NCBI RefSeq assembly: GCF_902703175.1
Contig: NZ_CACRYJ010000022.1
Coordinates: forward strand, 41,298-105,297
Direction: 5' to 3'
Length of the DNA: 64,000 nucleotides
Source: Occultella aeris
GTDB taxonomy: Bacteria; Actinomycetota; Actinomycetes; Actinomycetales; Beutenbergiaceae
In this document: in pieces, positions 34,810-42,298 of the stretch
Layout of the letters: each line of letters starts with the position of its first letter
Position numbering within the stretch: position 1 is the stretch's first letter
The notes under the pieces: generated by a model
What the model was told of the DNA's origin: nothing
The model's database searches: none
The model's input: only the letters and a program-made list of their open reading frames with translations
Program-made: the position numbers and the translations under genes

Positions 34810-35942
34810 ACACGACCGACCCGACGCCATCGGCGCCGTTCACCAGCGCCGACTATGCGGCGCGGATGCGCCGCGCCGTGGCCGAGGCGACGCGCGCCGG
34901 GCTCGACGGCCTGCTGGTCATGCCCGGACCCGAACTGGTCTGGCTCACCGGCTACCGGCCCACGGCGATCACCGAACGACTGACCGTGCTGGTGCTCGCC
35001 GCCGACCACGAACCGACCCTGGTGGTGCCGGCCCTGGAACGGCCCGATGCGGAGGGCGCCACCGCGGCGCCCGGCCTCATGATCGTGGACTGGGCCGACG
35101 GCGAGGACCCGTTCGCGAGGGCGGGTGCCCTGATCCGTGCGGACGCCACCTTGGGGATCTCCGACTCCGCCTGGGCGATGCACCTCCTCGGGCTGCAGGA
35201 TGCGGTACCCGGTACCTCGTACCTGTCGCTGACGCAGAGCCTGCCGATGCTCCGGGCCGTCAAGGATGCCGCCGAGCTCGCCCGGCTGGAAGCGGCCGGT
35301 GCCGCCGCGGACGCGACGTACGAGCAGATCCTCGGGGTCCGGTTCGCCGGGCGAAGAGAGACCGAGGTCGCCGCCGACCTGGCGCGGCTCCTTCGGGAGT
35401 TCGGCCACGAGCAGGTCGACTTCACCGTGGTCGGATCCGGCCCGAACGGCGCGAACCCGCACCACGAGGCGGGCGAACGCACCATCGAGGTCGGCGACGC
35501 CGTCGTCCTCGACTTCGGCGGGCTCATGCACGGCTACGGATCCGACACCAGCCGCACCGTGTGCGTCGGGGAGCCGAGGCCCGAGATCCGTGACGTCCAC
35601 GAGATCGTTCGGCTGGCGCAGCAGGCAGGGGTCGACGCGGTCCAGCCGGGTGTCGCCTGCCAGGAGATCGACCGCGCGGCCCGGGCAGTGATCTCGGACG
35701 CGGGCTACGGCGACAGGTTCATCCACCGCACCGGCCACGGCATCGGCACCACCACCCACGAACCGCCGTACATGATCGAGGGCGAGGAACAACCTCTGGT
35801 GCCAGGGATGTGCTTCTCCGTCGAGCCCGGCATCTACCTCGCCGGCCGGTTCGGCGTCCGCATCGAGGACATCGTCACGGTCACCGACACCGGCGCTCGG
35901 CGGTTCAACAACACCGAGCGCGACCTGCGCATCGTCGAGTAG
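34806..35942 (+). CDS. M24 family metallopeptidase (Xaa-Pro dipeptidase-like)
   Basis: A 378-aa pita-bread-fold peptidase with an N-terminal creatinase-like domain (GLDGLLVMPGPELVWLTGY) and a C-terminal M24 domain. Dinuclear metal ligands are visible: Asp in VVLDFGGLMHGYGSD, His in HRTGHGIGTTTHE, and Glu in FSVEPGIYL and GVRIED. It cleaves Xaa-Pro dipeptides or related amides in the cytoplasm. Coupled to the upstream exporter by a 4-bp overlap. Confidence 0.92.
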   Translation: MNTTDPTPSAPFTSADYAARMRRAVAEATRAGLDGLLVMPGPELVWLTGYRPTAITERLTVLVLAADHEPTLVVPALERPDAEGATAAPGLMIVDWADGEDPFARAGALIRADATLGISDSAWAMHLLGLQDAVPGTSYLSLTQSLPMLRAVKDAAELARLEAAGAAADATYEQILGVRFAGRRETEVAADLARLLREFGHEQVDFTVVGSGPNGANPHHEAGERTIEVGDAVVLDFGGLMHGYGSDTSRTVCVGEPRPEIRDVHEIVRLAQQAGVDAVQPGVACQEIDRAARAVISDAGYGDRFIHRTGHGIGTTTHEPPYMIEGEEQPLVPGMCFSVEPGIYLAGRFGVRIEDIVTVTDTGARRFNNTERDLRIVE

Positions 35943-35947
35943 CGACA

Positions 35948-35972
35948 GCTCGCCGCGCGTGCTTCGGCGAGC
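35948..35972. terminator. Stem-loop between convergent M24 peptidase and PPK2 genes
   Basis: An 8-bp perfect stem (GCTCGCCG with its complement) and a 9-nt loop, 6 bp after the M24 stop codon. It lies in the 98-bp gap between convergent genes, so it plausibly ends the peptidase transcript. No T-run follows. Confidence 0.45.
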
Positions 35973-36040
35973 ACCCCGGAGCACGTCTTGAGCGCGCGCT
36001 GAAGTGTCTGCCACTGCACCGTACGGCGACCGGGCTCTCG

Positions 36041-36841
36041 TCAGAAGAGCGCCGGTATCTCGTACGGCGTCAGGTCCCGCTCGATGTATCCATCGGCCTC
36101 GGGCCGCTTCGGAAGTTCGATCGAGCGGGTCTCCAGTGGAGCGTATGGAACCTGGCCCAGGAAGTGCGTGATCAGGTTGAGGCGACCGCGCCTCTTGTCG
36201 TCGGTACGCACGACGTGCCACGGAGCCCACTCGCTGCTCGTCCTCGCCAGCATGTCGTCGCGGGCGGCGCCGAACTCGTACCACTTCGTGTACGACATGA
36301 GATCCATCTTGGACAACTTCCAGATCTTGCGCGGATCATCGATCCGCGACTGGAGGCGCTTGGTCTGCTCCTGCTCGCCCACCTCGAGCCAGTACTTGAC
36401 CAGCACGATCCCGGCATCGACGATCGCGCGCTCGACGTCGGGCGTCATCGAAAGGAAGCGCTGCGACTGCTCCTCGGTGCAGAATCCCATCACTCGCTCG
36501 ACCCCGGCCCGGTTGTACCAACTGCGGTCGAAGATCACGACCTCGCCGCCCGCGGGCAGGTGCGGGATGTAGCGCTGGATGTACATCTGCGATCGCTCAC
36601 GCTCCGTCGGGGCAGGGAGCGCCACCACGCGGAACACCCGCGGGCTCACCTTCGCGGTGATCGCCTTGATGGTGCCGCCCTTTCCGGCGGAGTCACGACC
36701 CTCGAAGACGACGCAGACCTTCGCACCTGAGGACTTCACCCACTCCTGCAAGGCGACGAGTTCGACGTGGAGACGCGCGAGCTCCTGCTCGTATGCCTCT
36801 CTGGGCAGTTTCGCTGAGCCTGCGTGCTGGTTCTCGTCCAC
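36041..36841 (-). CDS. ppk2: Polyphosphate kinase 2 (PPK2)
   Basis: A 266-aa PPK2-family kinase that transfers phosphate between polyphosphate and nucleotides. Walker A is FEGRDSAGKGGT. The Walker B/lid region is VIFDRSWYNRAGVERVMGFC, and the basic segment KRLQSRIDDPRKIWKLSKMD is characteristic. It resembles the one-domain PPK2 enzymes; direction (GTP/ATP synthesis or polyP synthesis) cannot be told. GTG at 36841 is chosen as the first start giving the usual N-terminal length; GTG at 36877 is possible. The 322-bp gap to the divergent MFS gene (36842-37163) shows no recognised element. Confidence 0.92.
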   Translation of the reverse strand: MDENQHAGSAKLPREAYEQELARLHVELVALQEWVKSSGAKVCVVFEGRDSAGKGGTIKAITAKVSPRVFRVVALPAPTERERSQMYIQRYIPHLPAGGEVVIFDRSWYNRAGVERVMGFCTEEQSQRFLSMTPDVERAIVDAGIVLVKYWLEVGEQEQTKRLQSRIDDPRKIWKLSKMDLMSYTKWYEFGAARDDMLARTSSEWAPWHVVRTDDKRRGRLNLITHFLGQVPYAPLETRSIELPKRPEADGYIERDLTPYEIPALF

Positions 36842-37163
36842 GTCATCACCATGCCTCTCCTCAGGGGTGGTAGGCACTACCCACGCCAGGGTGGTCCGAG
36901 GGCCACACCTCGACACCTGCCGATCCTCCGGGCCGCGTCACGGGGATCCGCCACCTCATGCATCGCCTCGCGGCGGAGGGTCGAGCCTCAAACCCAGATC
37001 CGCTCCCGAGAGTCGGTACCCATCCACTATGACTGGGTGGTTCGCGGAGCATGGGGCGGGCGCAGGGTGCCACAGCCCACCCCGGTTCGGGTGGTTGCTG
37101 GCAGGCGGTCCCGGACTACCTTGGCTGCACGGCACGTCCGGCACAGGCATGGGGTGGTGCACC

Positions 37164-38759
37164 ATGGGCAACCAGCAAGACGGAGGAGCAGCCGCGGCTT
37201 CGCCAGGGAACAAGCTCGCGGTCTTGCTCGCGATGGCCATGTTCGTCCTCGTGGTGGACACATCCCTGATGAACGTCTCGATCTCCGCGGTGGTCCGGGA
37301 CCTGGACACGACCGTCAGCGGGGTGCAGTCCGCGATCGCGCTCGAGGCACTCGTCTCTGCAGCGTTCATTCTGATCGGCAGCAAGGTTGGCGACCTGATC
37401 GGCCGCAAGCGTGCCTACGTACTCGGCCTACTCGGGTATGCGACGGGTGCGATCGCCATGATGGTGGCGCAGGACCTGAGGGCGATCGTCGTGTTCTGGG
37501 CCGTGATCGGGGGCCTGGGTGCTTCCTTGCTCCTGCCGGCGATGCAGTCGTTGGTGCACGGGAACTTCGAGGGTGCGGCCCAGCGCAAGGCGTACGCCCT
37601 GGTGGGTGCCGCTGCCGCCATCGCAGCGGCGGTCGGTCCCCTGCTCGGCGGCTTCATCACCACGTACCTCTCGTGGCGTGTGGCGTTCGGTATGGAGGTC
37701 GTGATCATCGCGATCGTGCTGTCCGGGATCCGGCTGGTGCACGACGCGCCGTACACGGGGTCGCGTGCAGTCGATCCGGTCGGTGCCCTGCTCTCGGTCC
37801 TGGCGATGGGCGGGCTGGTCCTCAGCGTCCTCGTGTGGCAGGAAGGGGGTGAGTTCGTCCTGCTGCTCCTCGTGGTCGGCGTGGTCGCCCTGGGCTCCCT
37901 CGTCCGCTGGTTGGTCAGTCGGAAGAAGAAGAAGCGCCCGACCCTGGTCGACCCCGACCTGTTCAAGATCCCGACGTTCCGGCTCGGTATCTCCCAGCAG
38001 ATGCTGCAGCAGGTCGCCCTCGGGGGTGCCATGATCGCGCTCCCCATCTACCTGCAGATGGTCCTCGAGTACAACGCGATGGGGGCAGGGCTGTCCATGG
38101 CCCCGCTGTCCCTGAGTATGTTCGCGGTCGCGCTCCTGGCCGGCCGGAAGGCAGGCGACCGTCGCCCGAGCCGGATCGTTCGCATGGGATTCTTGCTGCT
38201 CGCAGTCGGAGTAGCGGCGCTGTTGCCGATCGTCCCGCGTGCCGAGTCCGGGTGGGCGCTGGTCGGCCCACTCGTCGTGGCCGGCAGCGGGCTCGGTCTG
38301 CTCGTGTCGCAATTGAACAACTACACCCTGGGCCCGGTCTCGGAGGAACGCGTCAGCGAAGCCGCGGGCATCAACTCCGCCGCCGGATCCTTCGGCCTGT
38401 CCTTCGGGCTGGCATTCGCCGGCGCCATCATGCTGGCGACGCTGTCGCTGACGTTCACGGCCAAGGCCGAGGGGAGTTCGGTTCTGCCGCCCGAGGACAA
38501 GGTGCAGGTCGCCGAGGCACTCGATCGAGATGCCCAGTTGATGAGCAACAGCGATCTGGAGGAACTGTTGGCAGACGAGCCGGAGGTCATCCAGGACGAG
38601 ATCGTACGCATCAACACCGAAGCTCGTCCGCTGGCGTTGCAGGTGGCGTTGGCCGTTCCCACTCTCGCGGCTCTGCTCGGCCTGGCCAACTCGTTTCGGA
38701 TGGTTCGCCTTCCTGAGCCCAAGCCGACGGGCGACACGGAAGGGATGGCATTCGGGTGA
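37164..38759 (+). CDS. MFS transporter, DHA2-like
   Basis: A 531-aa exporter with about fourteen transmembrane segments. Motif A appears as GSKVGDLIGRKRAY and motif C as AAVGPLLGGFITTYL. A basic cytoplasmic loop (SRKKKKRP) splits the halves, and an acidic loop of about 60 residues precedes the last helix. The ATG at 37164 follows GGGGTGG. Its last codons overlap the GTG start of the DUF6325-type gene by 4 bp, and a third small gene follows, giving a three-gene operon. The substrate is unknown. Confidence 0.88.
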   Translation: MGNQQDGGAAAASPGNKLAVLLAMAMFVLVVDTSLMNVSISAVVRDLDTTVSGVQSAIALEALVSAAFILIGSKVGDLIGRKRAYVLGLLGYATGAIAMMVAQDLRAIVVFWAVIGGLGASLLLPAMQSLVHGNFEGAAQRKAYALVGAAAAIAAAVGPLLGGFITTYLSWRVAFGMEVVIIAIVLSGIRLVHDAPYTGSRAVDPVGALLSVLAMGGLVLSVLVWQEGGEFVLLLLVVGVVALGSLVRWLVSRKKKKRPTLVDPDLFKIPTFRLGISQQMLQQVALGGAMIALPIYLQMVLEYNAMGAGLSMAPLSLSMFAVALLAGRKAGDRRPSRIVRMGFLLLAVGVAALLPIVPRAESGWALVGPLVVAGSGLGLLVSQLNNYTLGPVSEERVSEAAGINSAAGSFGLSFGLAFAGAIMLATLSLTFTAKAEGSSVLPPEDKVQVAEALDRDAQLMSNSDLEELLADEPEVIQDEIVRINTEARPLALQVALAVPTLAALLGLANSFRMVRLPEPKPTGDTEGMAFG

Positions 38760-39235
38760 CACCACGCAACGAGCAGGGCGGCCAGGGTCCGCCGGCTTCA
38801 GACCCGGACCTCGTCGAGTATGTCGTCATCAACCTGCCCGACCTCTCGTCGAGCCTCACCGTCGCGCAGGCGCTGAGGAGCCTGGTCGAGTCGTCACGGA
38901 TCAGGATCCTCGACCTCGTCGGGGTCGCCATCGACGCTGAAGGCAGGTACACGGTCACCGAGCCCGAGTTGGTGTCGGCGCTGGCGGACCTGCGCGACGT
39001 GGATGGAGAGGTGGGCCGACTTCTCAGTGACGACGACATCGTGGTCGCCTGCCGTGCGCTGCCCGCACGTACGTCCGCGCTGATCCTGGTCGCCGAGGAC
39101 CTCTGGGCCAAGGTGCTGGCGGACGCGGCCCGGTCCGGCGGTGGTCAGATCGTCGGTGGCGAGCGAATCCCACGGAGCCGGTTGGAGCAGGCCGAGCGTG
39201 CGTTTCGACGAGGACGGCCGGGCGGAGGTCGATGA
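38756..39235 (+). CDS. DUF6325-type protein
   Basis: A 159-aa cytoplasmic protein resembling the actinobacterial DUF6325 family. The pattern VEYVVINLPDLSSSLTVAQA, then IRILDLVGVAIDAEG and ALILVAEDLWAKVLADAARS, is typical. Relatives are commonly encoded with a SHOCT-domain protein, as here, and in stress-related clusters. Biochemical function unknown. The GTG start overlaps the exporter stop (GTGA). Confidence 0.75.
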   Translation: MTPRNEQGGQGPPASDPDLVEYVVINLPDLSSSLTVAQALRSLVESSRIRILDLVGVAIDAEGRYTVTEPELVSALADLRDVDGEVGRLLSDDDIVVACRALPARTSALILVAEDLWAKVLADAARSGGGQIVGGERIPRSRLEQAERAFRRGRPGGGR

Positions 39236-39236
39236 G

Positions 39237-39509
39237 ATGAGACGGGTGGCTGGTTCTCGACGAGACCGCGTGGGGGTGCTCCGCGCAAGCCCCATGCTGG
39301 ACACGACAGTCGGCGCGACCGTCGGTCCAGTGATGAAGTGGAGGGTCGACGAGGTCCGTCAGCTTCTCTCACTCGTCGACCGTGACCTCCTGTCCGAGGA
39401 GGAGTTCGAACTTCAGATGTTGAAGATGTTCCGGCTCTGCTCGCCAGAGTGGTCTAGCGCATCAGGCTCAGACGGCGAGCGGTCGCCACTGCCTCCGCGC
39501 GTGAGTTGA
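39237..39509 (+). CDS. Short protein with SHOCT-like C-terminal motif
   Basis: A 90-aa protein that follows the DUF6325 gene by 1 bp. The middle contains a hydrophobic patch (SPMLDTTVGATVGPVM) and then VRQLLSLVDRDLLSEEEFELQMLKMF, which matches the short SHOCT-type amphipathic motif (LS-EEFE). GGAGG lies 8 nt before the ATG at 39237. The final 56 bp overlap the convergent LuxR gene, and the last 20 residues look non-conserved, so the 3' end may be eroded. Confidence 0.6.
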   Translation: MRRVAGSRRDRVGVLRASPMLDTTVGATVGPVMKWRVDEVRQLLSLVDRDLLSEEEFELQMLKMFRLCSPEWSSASGSDGERSPLPPRVS

Positions 39510-42084
39510 CGCCGAGCTTCTGGTAGATCACACGCAGGTGGAACTTCACGGTGTTGTGGGAGATGAACAGTTGATCGGCGATCTCATGGAGCGTGAGGCG
39601 CGTTGGCAGCAACCGGAGCACACCACGTTCCCGAACCGTGAGCTCGGCCACAAGAGCACCGGTCGGCGAGGGGACAACCTCACCCCCCGACACGACATGG
39701 CGTAGCCGCCGCATCCATCCGTCCGGCACGCGCCAGGCGGCCAGCTCGAGCAGGTCGAGCACATCGCGCCCACTGTCCCCGACCGTCTCCAGCATGCCGT
39801 GCTCGGCGGCGATCTCCGCAGCCGCCGCAACCTCCTTCTCCGCAGAACCGCGATCGCTGCCGTGGAGGCTGCGGCCCAGCAGCAGGTGGCGAACCACCTG
39901 GTGCCGCGCACACCGAGGCACAGCGAGCGCGAGCGAACCGGCGGCCTCCGTGCGCCGCTGCGCGGCCAGTAACACGCGGGCGTCACTCACGGGACGCCAG
40001 AACGGGTCCTCGATCTGCCGGGCCCAGTGTGCGGCATCGCCGGGCTCACGGCACGCGAGTCCGAGCACAACGCCGCGACGCGCCAAGCAGTCGGTAGCGC
40101 CACGTCCTCCGAAGTCGTATTCGCAGATCTCGGCGGCCGACCGGAACGCGGACCTGGCGCAATCGAGGGCGCCTTCCGACAGGTGCAGCTCTACGAGTTC
40201 GAGTTGGGCCAGGAACTGGACGTACACGTTCGGGTACGACGTTCGCGACGACAGATCCTCCAGCAGTTGCCTGGCCTGTCCGTGGTCCCCGAGCTCTCGA
40301 ATGCCGATGGCATCAGCCAAGGCAAGGTCGACCCGGAGCGTGCCCATGTCGCCGGCCTCTGCGATCGGCCGCACCCTGGCCGCCGTTCGCACAGCGTCGA
40401 GGGGGTAGCCACCCAGAGCTAGCGCGACGGCACGGGTACCCTCGAGGGCGACAGCACGCTCGGGGTCGTGGCTGACCCCCCGGACGACCTCCTCGACCTC
40501 CGGGCCGCCGTCGAACCATCGCTCGTCGAGAGCGATGCCGCGGGCGACCAGACTCCAGCCGAACCTTCCCAGGGAGTCGAGCCAGGCCGGCCCGTCGAAC
40601 GCGTCCAGCGCGGCCCGGGCCTGGCCCTCGCAGCGGTGCCAGTCTCCGGAGATGATCGCCGCTGCGGCCCGGAGGATCTCCAGCCTGCCGGCACTGTGGC
40701 CACTCACCGGCTGCGATGACTGCGCGGCGGCCAAGGCAATCTGGAACGACTGACGGTCGATCGGCATCTGGCACCATGCATACTCGATCATCGCCTCCGG
40801 GTCCGAGGCGAAGGAGCTCGGTGAGATCTCCTCCGTCATGCGGCGCATGGCAGACGCTCGGCCGCCATCGAAGAGGTCGACTGCCAGCTCGGCGAGCAGA
40901 CGGAGCGCCTCGCGCGGCATACCCGCCGACAGCCAGTGCTCGACAGCGCTCGTGCTGTCGTCGGTGGCCTCGAACCAACGGGCCGCCCGGGCATGAAGGT
41001 CCCGAAGACGCTCAGGCTGCCGACGCCCGAGCTCGGCCCGCAGCAGGTCCCTGACAAGTCCGTGCACCTCGAACCAGCCGCCGGGCTCCAGTGCCGTGAC
41101 GAACAGGCCACGGCGCTCCGCCTCGGCGAGCATCTCGCCGGCCCCGGGGCTGTCGGTGAGCGCCTCGGCGAGCGAGTAGTTCACTCGGTCCGCCACCGAC
41201 ACGCCCAGGAGCAGACTGATCATCTCGGGTCGCTCCGCTCGCAGCACCTCGTGCCACAGGTACTCGTCGACGAGGCGACCGGACCCGGTCGTGGCTTCGT
41301 TCTCGTGGCCCGAACGTCGGATACCGTCCGCCCCTTGGGACCGAACTGCGAGAGCGGAGAGCTGGAGGGCAGCCGCCCAGCCGCCGGCCCACTGGGCGAC
41401 CTCGGACAGCTCGTCAGGGGCCGCGTCCGGACACAGCCCGACGAGCATCGCCATCGCCTCGGCATCCGAGAACCTCAGCGCCTCGAAGGAGAGATCGGCG
41501 AGCAGACCGCTGGCCCGGAACCTGTCAACGGGCAGCCTCAGCCGGCGCCGGGTCAGCACCAACAGATCCAGCCAGGCGGGCTTGTGCTCGATGAATGCCG
41601 CAAGGCACGACGACGCCGAGGCGTCGTCGTCCACGAGGTGAACATCGTCGATGACCAGCACTGTCCGGTCTGCTTCGATGTCCTCGAGCACATCGACCAG
41701 CGCGTGCACCGCGTCCTCGGGTCTGTGCGGGCGACGGAGCACGGACATGGTGCTATCGGCACAGCCTGGGGCGAGTTGGTCGATGGTGGCGGCGAGCGCC
41801 GTCGTGAGCTGCTGCGGGTCACGGTCCGCGTCGTCGAGTGCCAGCCAGATCGCTCGCCGCCCGGTATGAGTGATCCAGTCGGCTGCGAGCGCCGTCTTCC
41901 CGGCACCTGCCGGCGCGACGAGGGCCAGAACCGGGCACTCGTTGAGATCCTCGAGCAGCCTCACGAGGCGCGGTCTGCGGATGAAGTGCGCCGGTGTGGT
42001 GGGAACGCGGAACTTGGACCTGAAGAACGGCGAGTCGTATCGCCCTCGCTGCACCAGCCTGGAGCCACGTGGATCGTCTGCCAT
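39454..42084 (-). CDS. MalT-like LuxR-family ATP-dependent transcriptional activator
   Basis: An 876-aa STAND-type regulator. The N-terminal NTPase has Walker A APAGAGKTALA and Walker B VLVIDDVHLVDD, preceded by the MalT-family entry motif FRVPTTPAHFIRRPRLV. A long helical, TPR-like middle probably senses an inducer. The C-terminal LuxR HTH is TLHEIADQLFISHNTVKFHL followed by IYQKLGV. It is divergent from a P-type ATPase gene (214-bp gap) that it may control. The ATG at 42084 has only a weak GGGT site upstream. Confidence 0.9.
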   Translation of the reverse strand: MADDPRGSRLVQRGRYDSPFFRSKFRVPTTPAHFIRRPRLVRLLEDLNECPVLALVAPAGAGKTALAADWITHTGRRAIWLALDDADRDPQQLTTALAATIDQLAPGCADSTMSVLRRPHRPEDAVHALVDVLEDIEADRTVLVIDDVHLVDDDASASSCLAAFIEHKPAWLDLLVLTRRRLRLPVDRFRASGLLADLSFEALRFSDAEAMAMLVGLCPDAAPDELSEVAQWAGGWAAALQLSALAVRSQGADGIRRSGHENEATTGSGRLVDEYLWHEVLRAERPEMISLLLGVSVADRVNYSLAEALTDSPGAGEMLAEAERRGLFVTALEPGGWFEVHGLVRDLLRAELGRRQPERLRDLHARAARWFEATDDSTSAVEHWLSAGMPREALRLLAELAVDLFDGGRASAMRRMTEEISPSSFASDPEAMIEYAWCQMPIDRQSFQIALAAAQSSQPVSGHSAGRLEILRAAAAIISGDWHRCEGQARAALDAFDGPAWLDSLGRFGWSLVARGIALDERWFDGGPEVEEVVRGVSHDPERAVALEGTRAVALALGGYPLDAVRTAARVRPIAEAGDMGTLRVDLALADAIGIRELGDHGQARQLLEDLSSRTSYPNVYVQFLAQLELVELHLSEGALDCARSAFRSAAEICEYDFGGRGATDCLARRGVVLGLACREPGDAAHWARQIEDPFWRPVSDARVLLAAQRRTEAAGSLALAVPRCARHQVVRHLLLGRSLHGSDRGSAEKEVAAAAEIAAEHGMLETVGDSGRDVLDLLELAAWRVPDGWMRRLRHVVSGGEVVPSPTGALVAELTVRERGVLRLLPTRLTLHEIADQLFISHNTVKFHLRVIYQKLGVNSRAEAVATARRLSLMR

Positions 42085-42298
42085 GAGTACCCGATGGTTT
42101 GAGCCCTCCGAGTGGGCCGATGCACGCCACGGTATCCCCGGCACACCGGCCTGGCTTCATCCAGAGTGCAGGATTCGTCGGCACGGCCGTCAAGGCGGGG
42201 CCGGGCACCAGATGAACCCACCCCGCCGAGGGTGGAGCGCAACCACCCAGCGTCTCAGCACCATCGGTGAGAACCGCACTGATCCGTGGAGGTCAACG

